From Prochlorococcus sp. AG-409-M05 (GTDB taxonomy: Bacteria; Cyanobacteriota; Cyanobacteriia; PCC-6307; Cyanobiaceae): a DNA stretch of 64,000 bases. The DNA lies in the NCBI GenBank assembly GCA_003215435.1, contig QCKJ01000001.1, forward strand, positions 186,001-250,000, read 5' to 3'. A program made the translations under genes and the position numbers. Position 1 is the first letter of the stretch. Each line of letters starts with the position of its first letter. The notes beneath the pieces are model-generated. The model was not told where the DNA came from, ran no database searches, and saw only the letters and a list, made by a program, of their open reading frames with translations. Shown here piece after piece: positions 54,379 through 64,000 of the stretch.

Positions 54379-57300
54379 TTAGCCAGTATTACGCATTCCT
54401 GCCGCAATTCCATTAATAGTTAGTAAAGCCCCTCTTAAAAGTTCGCTTCGACTATATGTGCGTCCATCACCTTCTGTCCCTAAAGTTTCACTTATTGGTG
54501 GTTGCCTATTTTGGTCTCTCAAGCGCTTTAACAAAGCAACTTGCAGAAAACCCAAAGGGACAATCGTTCGATTGCGAAGGTCTACAGAAAGTTTTAGAGG
54601 GTGATCTGCGCCTAAAAGTTTTGGTTGGCCTGTTATTTCCATAACAAGGCTTCTGGTTCTTGAGTACTCATTTGCGATGGTCTCAAATATTTTTTCAAAA
54701 GCATCCTTATGTGCTTCTTGACCCAAACTCTTAACGTAGTGATTAGCCAGATCTAAGTCTACTTTTGACAGGGTCATTTCCACCTTGGAAATCAACATTC
54801 TAAAAAAAGGCCAACGCTGATGAAGCATTCTTAAAAGCTCTATTTGCTGAGGGTCAGCATCAAGTTCTTCGCACAAAGCTGTTCCAACTCCAAACCAACT
54901 TGGCAAAAGAAATCGGCTTTGCGTCCAGCCAAATACCCAGGGAATTGCTCTTAGGCTAGACAAATCTTTTGCACCACTTTTCCTTCTTGCTGGACGACTT
55001 GAAATCTGTAACTTACTAATTTCTTCTATTGGAGTGACCTGTTGAAAAAAAGCAACAAGATCTGGATTGTCATGAACTAATGCTCTGTAGTGCTGTCTTG
55101 ATCGTGCAGCCAATCTTGTCATTAATTCATTCCAATCAGGTGTTGCATCCAATTGATTAGTAACAAGGCTGTTTTGTAGAACTGCTGTAGTTACGGTCTC
55201 GAGATTATAAAGAGCTAACTCAGGAAGACTATATTTTGAAGCCAAAACTTCGCCTTGTTCAGTAATCTTTATTCTTCCCTGTAATGTTCCACTTGGCTGA
55301 GCCAATATGGCCTGATAAGCAGGTCCGCCACCTCTACCCACAGAACCACCACGTCCATGGAACAAACGCAGAGCTATACCATGTCGACAAGCAAGATTTT
55401 GAAGAGCAATTTGGGCCTTATGTATCTCCCAATTACTAGAAAGGAAGCCTGAGTCTTTATTGCTATCTGAATAACCAAGCATTAACTCCTGAAGCTGTTG
55501 AGAATTTTCTCCTACACGAGGTAGCAAATTTCGATATATAGGCATATTAAAAAGCTTTTCCATCACAGATGGAGCATGTTGAAGATCTTCAACAGTCTCA
55601 AAAAGAGGCACTAAAAGAAGCTCAGCTTTTTGAGAAGTTGGTTCAACAAGGCCTGCTTCTTTTGCAAGAAGTAAAACTTCAAGCAAATCCGAAGCAGTGT
55701 GACTCATAGAGATCACATAGGTATGACAAATTCGACTACCAAACTCCTCTTGAAGACGATGAAGCATTCTAAAAATAGAAAAGGTTTCGGCTGTCGTTGA
55801 GGACCAAGAAACGGAAGCTGGGATTAATGGTCTTCTTGTCTCTAATTCTTCTATTAGCCATTCAACCTTCTCATCTTCTTCCATCTGTTCATAAGCCTTT
55901 TTAAGATTCAGATGACGTGTCAATTCATCAATAGCATCGCTATGACGAATACTTTCCTGACGAATATCAAGACTTGCCAAAGAGAAGCCAAAAATACGAA
56001 CCTGAGTCAGCAAAGTATCAAGAGGTTCACAGCTAAGATCTGTACTTACCAAACTATTCCGTATAAGTTCTAAATCACTCCTGAATTCAGAAACTGACGA
56101 ATAATGGAGCACCTCACCAGCAGCTGTAATTACTCGATCGGAGAAAATCCCTTCCGGAGGTGTTTTCCAACCAGCATCAGCCAACTCTTGATTCCGCTGC
56201 TTTGTGAGCATCAAGCGTTCAAGGGTGTAACTAAGTTTTAAACGATATGGTTCTAAGCGATAACGCGCAGCACGTTCCTCATAAACCTCGGGGAAACGAA
56301 GCCTTTCCATTTCCAAGGACTCTAAAAGCGGAGCACTCACTTGACTCCACTGCATAGAAATGCTTAATTGATCCCTTAAGTGCTGAACGGCACTAATATA
56401 TCTTTCAAGCATCAACTGCCTTTGGTAGCAAGCAGTTCTCCAGGTTATTTCTGGCGTAACAGAAGGGTTCCCATCTCGATCTGAGCCAACCCATGAACCA
56501 AATGTACAAAATGCCGCTTGTGGGATATGTACATCTGGATAACTTTCTGCCAAAGCTGTAGTAATCCTCCTACGTAACTGAGGCATCGCATCAAATAGAA
56601 CCTGTTGAAAGTAATGAAGTGCATAGTCCACTTCATCCAAAACTGAAGGCTTAAACTGATGCAACTCATCAGTCCTCCACCAAAGCCTAATTTCTTCTTC
56701 TAATTGAATTCTTAGACTATCCTTTTCTGCGTTACTAGTAGAAGCATCAGATTGGAATTGCTGTAAAAGACTCGCTACTCTTCTTTGCTTATGACGAACG
56801 GTATGGCGAACAATCTCAGTTGGATGTGCAGTAAAAACAAGGCGAATATCTAATTCCTGAAGCAAAGTCTCTAATTGTGCTGGAGGAACATTCAGGCGGC
56901 GAAGTCGATCAAAAAGTTGTCGGAATGTTGCTGGATCAGTTTGACTAGCAAGAGGTGGGGCAAAGGGATCAAAAGATTCGGCTGCAAAATTATCTTTGTT
57001 ACTCGACATGCTTGCGAGATAACTATCTTCTTCAATTCGCTGTTCAAGAATATTGACTAACTGAAAGTAAAGAGAAAAAGCTCGTGCAGCAGCAATGGCC
57101 TCTGACAAATCCATCTCTCTTATTAACAAAACAATTGCTTCACTAGCACCTTTCTCATCTAGATCTTTAATCCCGATTGGATCACTTAATTGCTTTAACC
57201 GGAGCAATCTTTCTGTCTGTTCAGGAGGGCATTCACTTCGTAAAACTGTCTGCCATAAATCCTCAACCAATTCCAAGCGTTGTTGGAGTAAACGACCATT

Positions 57301-57399
57301 ATCTTTAAAGCCTTCACTACCCACCATTTGATCATCCTCTTTCATTAAGGGTGACTCCGGGGTAGAAAGATTATTAGTATCAGATTCTGAAATACTCAT
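54379..57399 (-). CDS. ppc: Phosphoenolpyruvate carboxylase
   Basis: Anaplerotic enzyme that fixes bicarbonate on PEP to give oxaloacetate. At 1006 residues it is typical of cyanobacterial PEPC. Key segments: [19 protein letters not shown] (catalytic His), [39 protein letters not shown] (PEP-binding loop) and the C-terminal [13 protein letters not shown] with the invariant end. The start ATG overlaps the gshA stop by 4 nt, so it is translated in one operon with trpE and gshA. Confidence 0.98.
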   Translation of the reverse strand: MSISESDTNNLSTPESPLMKEDDQMVGSEGFKDNGRLLQQRLELVEDLWQTVLRSECPPEQTERLLRLKQLSDPIGIKDLDEKGASEAIVLLIREMDLSEAIAAARAFSLYFQLVNILEQRIEEDSYLASMSSNKDNFAAESFDPFAPPLASQTDPATFRQLFDRLRRLNVPPAQLETLLQELDIRLVFTAHPTEIVRHTVRHKQRRVASLLQQFQSDASTSNAEKDSLRIQLEEEIRLWWRTDELHQFKPSVLDEVDYALHYFQQVLFDAMPQLRRRITTALAESYPDVHIPQAAFCTFGSWVGSDRDGNPSVTPEITWRTACYQRQLMLERYISAVQHLRDQLSISMQWSQVSAPLLESLEMERLRFPEVYEERAARYRLEPYRLKLSYTLERLMLTKQRNQELADAGWKTPPEGIFSDRVITAAGEVLHYSSVSEFRSDLELIRNSLVSTDLSCEPLDTLLTQVRIFGFSLASLDIRQESIRHSDAIDELTRHLNLKKAYEQMEEDEKVEWLIEELETRRPLIPASVSWSSTTAETFSIFRMLHRLQEEFGSRICHTYVISMSHTASDLLEVLLLAKEAGLVEPTSQKAELLLVPLFETVEDLQHAPSVMEKLFNMPIYRNLLPRVGENSQQLQELMLGYSDSNKDSGFLSSNWEIHKAQIALQNLACRHGIALRLFHGRGGSVGRGGGPAYQAILAQPSGTLQGRIKITEQGEVLASKYSLPELALYNLETVTTAVLQNSLVTNQLDATPDWNELMTRLAARSRQHYRALVHDNPDLVAFFQQVTPIEEISKLQISSRPARRKSGAKDLSSLRAIPWVFGWTQSRFLLPSWFGVGTALCEELDADPQQIELLRMLHQRWPFFRMLISKVEMTLSKVDLDLANHYVKSLGQEAHKDAFEKIFETIANEYSRTRSLVMEITGQPKLLGADHPLKLSVDLRNRTIVPLGFLQVALLKRLRDQNRQPPISETLGTEGDGRTYSRSELLRGALLTINGIAAGMRNTG

Positions 57400-58538
57400 C
57401 CCAAAAGAGCCTCTTTTTTACTAATCGGAATCTCCTCAGAATTCATCTTGGCTATACCTTCCTGAATAATTTCTTGAACAGTTTTTCCTGAGGAATATGC
57501 TCCAAGCCATTGAATAGCCTGGTTGCCATCACTAAGGAGATTTCTCAAGGGCATTAGTCTATGAGCTAAGCCCAACTCATTAGCTAAAGGTGCTACTGAA
57601 ACAAGCATTTCTTCAATCCACTCTCTACAAGAAATAGGTGATCCATCTTTCCAATGAAACAAAGTCGCATCTAAACTTTCTTGGGCTGCAATAGCATCGT
57701 TTTTATCATTCAATAATGCCAAATCCTGCATCGAGAGTCGACTAACCATTAAGGGATCATGTGTCTCAGGGTTTTGGAGTAATGTGAGCACTCTTAATTC
57801 AAGAAAAGCTGTAACAGCAAGAAGCATTGAAGGGTCAGTAATCAAATCACAAATCCGTAGCTCTAAACGATTCAATTTATAAGGCCTCTCTGGTCCATTA
57901 GGTCGAACTGAAGTCCATAGATGTCGCTCATTCCTCATCTTCCCAGTTCGTAAATGATCCTCTACCCAACCGACATAGTGCCTATGATCCAAAAATAAAG
58001 GCACATTTTCTGGTGTAAGAGGAAATTGATGCCATCTTTGTGAATGAAATCCTGTCAGGCGACCATCTAGGAAAGGGGAACTAGCGCTCATAGACAAAAT
58101 TAAAGCTGCTTCGCATCGAACCAATCTCAAGGCAGAAAAAAGAGAAGCTAAATCATCAATACCAAAGTTGATATGAATGCTTGCTGTGACAACGCTTGTA
58201 CCATATTTAGCTTCAATGAAATCGTGATATTTGTTTGAAGGGTCAGAACGCTGAAAAAAAGCACTATCTCCCAAACTTAAAGTACTACCTGGCAAAAGAG
58301 TGAGATCTCTTGAAGCTAACCATTGGCGAAGCTTTCTCCTTGGCTCTAGTAATTCCTCAATTAACTCACAATATTCAAATTTTGGGACAGTTATGTACTC
58401 AAGGTTTCGATGATCTGGTTCTTTAACAAATTCTGGAAGATCCTTAGTTAATGGAGCAGCAACACCAACATGTTGTCCATTAGCACGGCCTGTAAAGAGC
58501 TCTACTTCAAACCCCTTAAGAAGCAAGCTTTGACTCAT
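57396..58538 (-). CDS. gshA: Glutamate-cysteine ligase, cyanobacterial type
   Basis: First step of glutathione synthesis. The 380-residue protein matches the short cyanobacterial GshA group rather than the long proteobacterial one: [60 protein letters not shown] and the [20 protein letters not shown] block. ATP and metal residues are not assigned individually. It overlaps trpE and ppc by 4 nt each. Confidence 0.92.
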   Translation of the reverse strand: MSQSLLLKGFEVELFTGRANGQHVGVAAPLTKDLPEFVKEPDHRNLEYITVPKFEYCELIEELLEPRRKLRQWLASRDLTLLPGSTLSLGDSAFFQRSDPSNKYHDFIEAKYGTSVVTASIHINFGIDDLASLFSALRLVRCEAALILSMSASSPFLDGRLTGFHSQRWHQFPLTPENVPLFLDHRHYVGWVEDHLRTGKMRNERHLWTSVRPNGPERPYKLNRLELRICDLITDPSMLLAVTAFLELRVLTLLQNPETHDPLMVSRLSMQDLALLNDKNDAIAAQESLDATLFHWKDGSPISCREWIEEMLVSVAPLANELGLAHRLMPLRNLLSDGNQAIQWLGAYSSGKTVQEIIQEGIAKMNSEEIPISKKEALLG

Positions 58539-60055
58539 TGCTTTTTGGAATCCAAATAGGCAAGTGCTGTAATCATTCCTCTTGCCTTATTAAGGGTCTC
58601 TTCATACTCATTAGTAGGATCAGAATCCGCCACAATACCCGCACCTGCTTGAACCTTTACCTTTACACCTCCTTGAGGGTTAGGACTGACAATCATCGTC
58701 CTGATAGTAATAGCGGTGTTTAAAGCTCCAGAAAGGTCAATCGAACCATAAACTCCTGAATAAGGCCCTCGAGCTTGAGATTCAAGTTCATAAATAAGTT
58801 GCATAGCTCTTATTTTTGGAGCACCACTTACTGTGCCTGCTGGAAAGGATGCCATCAGAAGATCCCAAACATCCATACCATCAGCTAAAAGCCCTTCTAC
58901 TTCACTCACGATATGCATAACATGCGAATACCTTTCAATACTCATTAACTCTTTCACAGAAACACTTCCTGGTTTACACACCCTACCGAGATCATTTCTA
59001 CCAAGATCAACCAACATCACATGCTCAGCTCTTTCCTTAGGGTCAGCAAGGAGTTCTAATTCCAAATTCTTATCTTCTAAATCACTATTCCCGCGAGGGC
59101 GAGTACCAGCAATAGGCCTCAAGCTTGCACGGACCCCATCTGAAGTTGGTTCTGCCCTTACCATCACTTCAGGGCTTGACCCAATCAGCTGCCAATCTCC
59201 AAAATCAAAAAATGCCATATAAGGGGATGGGTTAACTATCCGCAAACTTCTGTACAACTCAAGCGGGTTTTGATTTACTCGAGCTTCTAAACGTTGACTA
59301 AGAACCAATTGGAAGATATCTCCGGCAGAAATATGTTCTTTAGCTTTCTTCACTGCATCTTCAAACCGAGTCTGAGAGCAATTACTAGTTGTTTTTGGAA
59401 GAGTCTTCCCATTTGGCTTCCAACACAAAGGATCTATTGGCTCCAGCGGAGAAGCCATAAGCATCTCTAGCTCTTGAATCTTTTTGGAAGCCTTATCCCA
59501 TGCATCGTCAACAGAATTACCCTCGCTGAGATCTGCATAAGAAACTGCAGTAATAAGCCTCTTAACTTGATCGATTATGAGGATGCTGTCCATAAGCATC
59601 CATATACCATCAGGCAAATCTTTCTCCTGACATGAATGAACAGGGACTTTATTCTCAATCCAATGAATTAACTCATAGCCCCACATTCCATACAACTGTC
59701 CTAAATGGGGGAGACCAGGTATAGAAGAACTTTGATATTGAGATAAGCAAGTCTTCAAACCTTTAAAAGGATTCCCAACGAATTCATCATTGCGACCATC
59801 TCGCCATTGACGTATTAAACGATCTCCTCTTGCAGTAGCTGTCCAAAGAGGGTCAGTAGCAACAACACTCCAACGACCTAGTGTTTCTCCACCCTCAACG
59901 GACTCCAGGAGAACACCAGGGGGATTATTCATCCCTACCTTTAACCATGTCGAGAGAGGAGTCTCAAGATCAGCAGGCCAACTTTTTGCCAAGGGAATAA
60001 AGTTGGCTCCCTTAGCGACAGCCTCATCAAACGAGACTCGATCTGTTCTAAGCAT
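58535..60055 (-). CDS. trpE: Anthranilate synthase component I
   Basis: Makes anthranilate from chorismate, the first committed tryptophan step. It has 506 residues with the chorismate-enzyme signature: GDIFQLVLSQRLEARVNQNP, PYMAFFDFGDWQLIGSSPEV, LRPIAGTRPRGNSDLEDKNL, VDLGRNDLGRVCKPGSV, FPAGTVSGAPKIRAMQLI and VQAGAGIVADSDPTNEYEET. An N-terminal feedback-binding-like region (LESVEGGETLGRWSVVATDP) is present. It leads the trpE-gshA-ppc overlap operon. The trpG partner is not adjacent. No Trp-rich leader peptide was found in the 67 nt upstream. Confidence 0.97.
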   Translation of the reverse strand: MLRTDRVSFDEAVAKGANFIPLAKSWPADLETPLSTWLKVGMNNPPGVLLESVEGGETLGRWSVVATDPLWTATARGDRLIRQWRDGRNDEFVGNPFKGLKTCLSQYQSSSIPGLPHLGQLYGMWGYELIHWIENKVPVHSCQEKDLPDGIWMLMDSILIIDQVKRLITAVSYADLSEGNSVDDAWDKASKKIQELEMLMASPLEPIDPLCWKPNGKTLPKTTSNCSQTRFEDAVKKAKEHISAGDIFQLVLSQRLEARVNQNPLELYRSLRIVNPSPYMAFFDFGDWQLIGSSPEVMVRAEPTSDGVRASLRPIAGTRPRGNSDLEDKNLELELLADPKERAEHVMLVDLGRNDLGRVCKPGSVSVKELMSIERYSHVMHIVSEVEGLLADGMDVWDLLMASFPAGTVSGAPKIRAMQLIYELESQARGPYSGVYGSIDLSGALNTAITIRTMIVSPNPQGGVKVKVQAGAGIVADSDPTNEYEETLNKARGMITALAYLDSKKQ

Positions 60056-60122
60056 GTAGAGATCCTCGCAGCCTGTAGCCAGACACTAAGGATCCCTTAG
60101 CAGTAAGGAAAAGTCTATTTAT

Positions 60123-60554
60123 TCAAGCGTCGTGAGTCGTTTGACCACTGAACTTGAGGCTTGCAGGGTTGGGGTTTTGACCAATCCGGCGAGGGTTGTG
60201 GTTAACAATTGGACGGCCCTCATTTACTTTCTCGGGGAAAACACCATCCTTTGGATGCAGAAACTCAGTATCTCCACCAGGGAAAATACGATAAATCTTG
60301 TAATCCTCGATCTTGGGCTTGAAGCTTGAGCGGAGCTGAGTTCCAAGAGCTAAGCATTGCTCCTTACGAGCAAAATACATGAGGTTATCCCCCTCATTCA
60401 TAATTGCAGCCCCGCCAGTAGGAAGTTCAAAGGCTTGTTCCTTTGAACTGGACCACGTGATTGCATATTTTTCTTCTGTTTCGGCAGAATTCAGCAATCC
60501 TCCGGTGCTGCCGATGCACTGGGGAAGATTACCTTTCAGCACCTGGTCTGTCAT
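60123..60554 (-). CDS. psaD: Photosystem I subunit II
   Basis: A peripheral stromal/cytoplasmic photosystem I subunit that docks ferredoxin. The 143 residues include [39 protein letters not shown], the Lys/Arg-rich [20 protein letters not shown], and [26 protein letters not shown] sequence lies 6 nt before the ATG. The leader contains an 11-bp bulged hairpin (60599-60629). It is separated from the other psa genes by about 46 kb, as is usual. Confidence 0.97.
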   Translation of the reverse strand: MTDQVLKGNLPQCIGSTGGLLNSAETEEKYAITWSSSKEQAFELPTGGAAIMNEGDNLMYFARKEQCLALGTQLRSSFKPKIEDYKIYRIFPGGDTEFLHPKDGVFPEKVNEGRPIVNHNPRRIGQNPNPASLKFSGQTTHDA

Positions 60555-60598
60555 GTCAGTCCTCGAAAAATCTGCAAGGCTTTACATGTTGAAAGTAG

Positions 60599-60629
60599 CA
60601 CTGAGTTTTGTGTCCTATGACACTCAGTG
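60599..60629 (-). promoter_or_regulatory. Hairpin in the psaD leader
   Basis: CACTGAG (60629-60623 on the transcript) pairs with CTCAGTG (60605-60599), enclosing TGTC-ATAG-GACA (60622-60611) with a CAAAA bulge. It lies 44 nt before the psaD ATG and 45 nt after the kinase stop. No T-run follows, so a leader or processing element is more likely than a terminator. Confidence 0.4.
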
Positions 60630-60674
60630 ATGACAACCTTCACACCCGTCAACATTGCAACAAGTGTAAAGAGA

Positions 60675-62051
60675 TTAATTCACCCCCTCTGCAACCGGGA
60701 AAAACACGGTTAACCCACTATCACGACGATTAGTAAGCCTACCGCCCAAACTGGCCAAAAGCCTTCTGGTAGCAGCCTGACTCAATTGCAAACTTCCGGT
60801 ATTAGGATTCCAACTCAAGACTGGTCCAAGTTCAGAATTATCTGCAACTTCAGATAATTCTGGTTTGTCAGCATTAGGGTCTTCACGAAGAATTTGTAAC
60901 TTGAGTCTTGGACCAGCAGGGCGAAGTAATAAGGAAAGAGTGCCCCCTGGCGACAAACCCCTACTACTTCTATCGATCAATCCACCTAGCATCTGCTCAA
61001 GTCCTTCTGGATCACTTAGCACCGGCGGAAGATCTGGAGTTATATCTAAAACAAGTTTGATTCCCCTTCTCTCAAGTTGAAGGTTCCATGCAGGATGCAA
61101 CAACTCCAAAATATCCCCAAGATCAGTTCTCGCAAGTTTTGAAGTATCAGGCGGCTGTCTCTGCACCTCAGCGGCATTAAAAATCAAGCCAAAGCGGTCG
61201 ATTTGCTCAGTACACTCAACATCAATCTGCTGTAATCGGTTAATAACGACCTCAGGCAGATCCTTACGTCTTAATAACGAGCGAATAAGGGTTCTAATTG
61301 TAGCCAAAGGTGTTCTTACCTCATGTGTAAGAGCCCCAAGCAAAGTCAACTCAGAACTACTTTCTTTCGCGGTGGTTTTTAGAAAGGTTTTATCAGGTAT
61401 CGGTTGCAATGTAAGACTTGGTGCCATCTCAGCCAACCTTTCAGAAAGTCTTGGCCAAAAAAGCTTCTCTAGTAAATCGCCACTTCTCAACTCACCTAAT
61501 TCAGCCAAAGCCTGCCTTAACTCAGCAGCCTTTCCTTGATCTTCCTGCTCAAGGCGTAAGTCAAGCATTCTCATCAAATCTGTAAGAGTCTCAGGGTCAC
61601 TTCTCATCAACAATTGACGACTCCCAGGATGCCCTTGCAAGGCCAATGCAACCTGAACCTGAGGAGTAATAATCAAAAGCAAAGGGTCATATCCATCATC
61701 GTTGCGTAATTGAAAACGCTGATAACCCCCTCCAATATCATTTATGTCCTTAATAGATTTAACCCTGCTAGGAGGTAAAAGAGTGCTGCAAGGGGTCTGC
61801 AGAGTCTCTAATTCTTCAGGTGCCCAAACCCAACCTTTCAAGAAATCGAGCAATTTCGGCTCATATAAAGCTGGTAATGGAGAAGCCAACCACAACCCTT
61901 GTTTAGGTTCCATTGGGAGCAAGATATCTACTTGCAAAGTCTCCAATGCAGCCCACCACAATCTGCGAACAGTTGATTCATCAACCTTCCCAGGAGGAAC
62001 ACCCTCTGCCATTCGATCTTGAAGGTCAATAAGAGTAATCGAATCGCTCAC
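60675..62051 (-). CDS. Histidine kinase-like protein with degenerate ATP domain
   Basis: A 458-residue cytosolic protein. The N-terminal ~200 residues look like a GAF-like sensor (LWWAALETLQVDILLPMEPK, DPLLLIITPQVQVALALQGH). The dimerisation H-box is clear: LGALTHEVRTPLATIRTLIR (His 243). The following region has DPEGLEQMLGGLIDRSSRGL where the N-box (NLLxNA) belongs. No DxGxGI G1 box or clear G2 box follows; the end is LGGRLTNRRDSGLTVFFPVA. It may be a poor or non-catalytic kinase. The start is GTG 62051, overlapping the rodA stop by 4 nt (GTGA); the longer frame would overlap rodA. Confidence 0.8.
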   Translation of the reverse strand: MSDSITLIDLQDRMAEGVPPGKVDESTVRRLWWAALETLQVDILLPMEPKQGLWLASPLPALYEPKLLDFLKGWVWAPEELETLQTPCSTLLPPSRVKSIKDINDIGGGYQRFQLRNDDGYDPLLLIITPQVQVALALQGHPGSRQLLMRSDPETLTDLMRMLDLRLEQEDQGKAAELRQALAELGELRSGDLLEKLFWPRLSERLAEMAPSLTLQPIPDKTFLKTTAKESSSELTLLGALTHEVRTPLATIRTLIRSLLRRKDLPEVVINRLQQIDVECTEQIDRFGLIFNAAEVQRQPPDTSKLARTDLGDILELLHPAWNLQLERRGIKLVLDITPDLPPVLSDPEGLEQMLGGLIDRSSRGLSPGGTLSLLLRPAGPRLKLQILREDPNADKPELSEVADNSELGPVLSWNPNTGSLQLSQAATRRLLASLGGRLTNRRDSGLTVFFPVAEGVN

Positions 62052-63325
62052 AAAATTTTGCTTGCGGTATGACCACGCCTTGAGACCGAAAGACAAAGGC
62101 CAATTGATATAAAATTAACTAGCAATGCTGATCGACCATAACTCATAAAAGGTAATGGGATCCCTGTAACTGGACCAAGACCAATAGTCATAAAGATATT
62201 AACAATTACCTGAAACAAAATCATTGTGGCAATACCAATTACAAGCAATGACTCAAAATCAGAATTTGCTTGTCTAGCTAAATTTAATAATCTCAAAATT
62301 AAAGTTAAGAATCCAAGAACGACAATCATTGTGCCCAAAAAACCAGTTTCTTCTCCCAAAGCACTAAATATAAAGTCCGTATGTTGTTCTGGTATAAAAC
62401 GAAGTTTAGTTAATTGACCTTGCAATAAGCCTGTGCCAAAAAACTTACCTGATCCAATCCCAATAGTACTTTGCAGCAGATGATAACCACCTCCGAGTGG
62501 ATCTTTTGATGGATCTAAAAACAAAATCAATCGATCTCTCTGATAATCCTTTAACCCATTCATCCATATCCAGGGGGTTATCAAAGCAACTATTGCTTGC
62601 AAAGCCATAGTTATACTTGCAGCAATTCGTTTTGTAGGTAGTGAGCGATAAGCCAAAATCCCTGTCAAAGGAATCCACACAAACAGAATCGAAGGGAAGA
62701 TTCCAGTCACTAAAGCAGTAACTAGACCTGAAATAACAAGTAAAACCCATTCGAATGGCATCCCTGACCAATAGAGCATCGCCAAAAGACATGCTCCAAA
62801 TACCAGTGAAGTGCCTAAATCAGGCTGAATAAAAACTAATACCCAAGGTATTGAAATAACTCCCAATGGTCTTAATAGATCTACAGGTCTATTGACTGGA
62901 TTTCTTTCAAGTACTGCTGCAAGTAAAAGTATTGCTCCCAATTTTGCAAATTCTGAAGGTTGAACATTTAGGCCTCCAAAGCTGATCCACCTTTGAGCAC
63001 CCAAAGCAGATGTACCAGCAACGCGTACAAACACCAAGCTCAAAACCGTTAAGAAATAGATAGGGATTAATAGTGGCCTAAGTCGTTGAAGAGGTAAGCG
63101 AGACAAACACAATGCAAGAAATAATCCAAACCCTGCTGTATACCAATGTTGATACCAGTCAGCATATTCAGCTTGACGCTGAGTACTAGCAATCAAAAGC
63201 CCAGAAAGAATCACTAATGCAATAGGTATGCCCAAAAGAATTTTATTTCCCTTAAACCAATCTTTTAAATAAACAAGCTTTTTAGAAGCCTTCCCAGCAG
63301 GCTGGCTTAAGAAACTATCAGGCAT
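62048..63325 (-). CDS. rodA: Rod-shape SEDS peptidoglycan polymerase RodA
   Basis: A polytopic SEDS-family glycosyltransferase that builds lateral wall peptidoglycan with a class B PBP. It has 425 residues and about ten membrane segments. Signature blocks are RWISFGGLNVQPSEFAKLGA, the DLGTSLVFGACLLAMLYWSG segment with the catalytic Asp, DPLGGGYHLLQSTIGIGSGK and FIPEQHTDFIFSALGEETGF, then TGIPLPFMSYGRSALLVNF. The RodA branch (rather than FtsW) is supported by length and by its position near mrp, but not proven. Confidence 0.9.
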   Translation of the reverse strand: MPDSFLSQPAGKASKKLVYLKDWFKGNKILLGIPIALVILSGLLIASTQRQAEYADWYQHWYTAGFGLFLALCLSRLPLQRLRPLLIPIYFLTVLSLVFVRVAGTSALGAQRWISFGGLNVQPSEFAKLGAILLLAAVLERNPVNRPVDLLRPLGVISIPWVLVFIQPDLGTSLVFGACLLAMLYWSGMPFEWVLLVISGLVTALVTGIFPSILFVWIPLTGILAYRSLPTKRIAASITMALQAIVALITPWIWMNGLKDYQRDRLILFLDPSKDPLGGGYHLLQSTIGIGSGKFFGTGLLQGQLTKLRFIPEQHTDFIFSALGEETGFLGTMIVVLGFLTLILRLLNLARQANSDFESLLVIGIATMILFQVIVNIFMTIGLGPVTGIPLPFMSYGRSALLVNFISIGLCLSVSRRGHTASKIL

Positions 63326-63335
63326 TTAAGGTGAT

Positions 63336-64000
63336 TTAACTTACTAAATGAAAAACCTTGGTAGCAAGATTGTTGAAAACCTGAGCACTAATCGATTCAG
63401 GATTGCAATAAACAATTGGGTTCCCATTATCTCCAGCTTCTTGTAAGGGTATTTCCATGGGCACCTGAGCTAATAAAGGAATATCATTTTCTGTCGCCAA
63501 TTGTTCTCCACCCCCTGAGCCAAAAAGAGGATACCTTCGGTCAGGTTGATCAGGAGGGATAAAGGCCGTCATATTTTCAACAACGCCTAGAACTGGAACA
63601 TTCATTTGTTTAAACATTGAAAGTCCTCGTCGAGCATCTTGCAGTGAAACCTTTTGAGGGGTTGTCACGATCACAACGCCAGACATAGGTACTGCTTGTG
63701 CTAAAGAAAGTTGAGCATCTCCAGTCCCAGGGGGTAGATCAACCACAAGTACATCTATTTGACCCCAAGAAACTTGATAAAGAAACTGCCTAATAATTCC
63801 ATTTAGCATTGGACCTCGCCAAATCACCGGTTGATCTTCATCAATCAGAAATCCCATAGACACCATTGCAAGCCCACAACTTTGAATAGGAGTCATTCGC
63901 TGCTCCGCCCCACTTCCAGTTACTTGGGGAGTTTGATCTGCAACCCCAAGCATTGTTGGAGTATTTGGCCCATATATATCTGCATCTAGTAACCCGACTT
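63336..64000 (-). CDS. mrp: Mrp/NBP35-type iron-sulfur carrier ATPase, 5'-truncated by the window
   Basis: A P-loop NTPase thought to carry iron-sulfur clusters. The frame is open to the window edge (reading VGLLDADIYGPNTPTMLGV at the start), so the N-terminal DUF59-like part and the deviant Walker A are outside. Visible are LLDADIYGPNTP, the VDVLVVDLPPGTGDAQLSLA-type switch 2 region, VIVTTPQKVSLQDARRG and VVENMTAFIPPDQPDR. Some family members carry a CxxC after VENMS; here the segment is AFIPPD without Cys. rodA follows 10 nt downstream on the same strand. Confidence 0.9.
   Translation of the reverse strand, partial: VGLLDADIYGPNTPTMLGVADQTPQVTGSGAEQRMTPIQSCGLAMVSMGFLIDEDQPVIWRGPMLNGIIRQFLYQVSWGQIDVLVVDLPPGTGDAQLSLAQAVPMSGVVIVTTPQKVSLQDARRGLSMFKQMNVPVLGVVENMTAFIPPDQPDRRYPLFGSGGGEQLATENDIPLLAQVPMEIPLQEAGDNGNPIVYCNPESISAQVFNNLATKVFHLVS

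Noticed and set aside
60056-60122. Overlapping CTAAGG/CCTTAG hairpins upstream of trpE as a Trp attenuator.
   Set aside because: There is no leader peptide with Trp codons and no T-run; the stems are short and mutually overlapping.
1-64000. CRISPR arrays, insertion sequences, integrases, rRNA, origin repeats.
   Set aside because: No regularly spaced repeats, transposase or integrase motifs, rRNA or DnaA-box clusters were seen; the window looks like core chromosome.

Overview
The window is a chromosomal segment of a picocyanobacterium, most likely a low-light type Prochlorococcus or a close relative. The evidence is photosystem I genes (psaA, psaB, psaL, psaI, psaD), ndhN, ldpA, Ycf45, CAAD and DUF2839 genes in one place, an AT-rich background, compact spacing and marine-type PsaA/PsaB sequences. 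The exact strain cannot be named from sequence alone. No rRNA, CRISPR array, insertion sequence, integrase or prophage gene was seen; this is core chromosome rather than a genomic island.

Layout. 1-7.8 kb: the 3' three quarters of a glutamate synthase (glsF), a YciI-like protein, lipA (reverse), tRNA-Pro(CGG), a CbiG-CobJ cobalamin fusion and a secreted hypothetical protein. 7.8-12.8 kb: a GC-rich structured leader followed by psaA-psaB and a strong terminator. 12.8-14.2 kb: psaI-psaL on the reverse strand, ending in a 21-bp terminator stem. 14.3-20.2 kb: a HEAT-like protein, a family 2 glycosyltransferase, an NlpC/P60 hydrolase, a class A beta-lactamase-like serine hydrolase, two very small proteins, tRNA-Ser(GCT), alr and a stand-alone HNH nuclease.

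20.2-36.9 kb is one reverse-strand ribosomal supercluster in transcription order: rplC-rplD-rplW-rplB-rpsS-rplV-rpsC-rplP-rpmC-rpsQ-rplN-rplX-rplE-rpsH-rplF-rplR-rpsE-rplO-secY-adk-rpmJ-rpsM-rpsK-rpoA-rplQ-truA-rplM-rpsI-rpmE-prfA. It supplies ribosomal proteins, the RNA polymerase alpha subunit, the Sec channel, a tRNA modification enzyme and release factor 1. rpsJ, rpsN, rpmD, infA and map are not in it.

36.9-53.9 kb: forward ndhN-ldpA-Ycf45 (NDH-1, redox input to the clock, an R3H ATPase), tRNA-Gln(TTG), a HAD hydrolase, recA behind a LexA-like operator, DUF2839, a helicase-like protein that has lost its ATP site, tyrA, a CrtD-like desaturase, a fructosamine-kinase-like gene, CAAD, a JAMM peptidase next to an E1-rhodanese protein, a tandem CobO-type protein, larE, speD and recF (no canonical start codon), then tRNA-Arg(CCG). 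53.9-64 kb: a reverse-strand run mrp-rodA-histidine kinase-psaD-trpE-gshA-ppc-GNAT, with 4-nt overlaps at rodA/kinase, trpE/gshA and gshA/ppc.

The most interesting signals are (i) the psaA leader, where the Shine-Dalgarno sequence and start codon sit in one of two mutually exclusive hairpins; (ii) recF, which can only reach its conserved N-terminus from an ATT codon; (iii) two proteins that look like conserved enzymes without ATP-site motifs (DinG-like helicase, histidine kinase); (iv) the JAMM/E1-rhodanese pair with no ubiquitin-like carrier nearby; and (v) structured leaders or unannotated small ORFs in front of ndhN, rplM, psaD and psaA. No clearly unprecedented multi-gene system was found.
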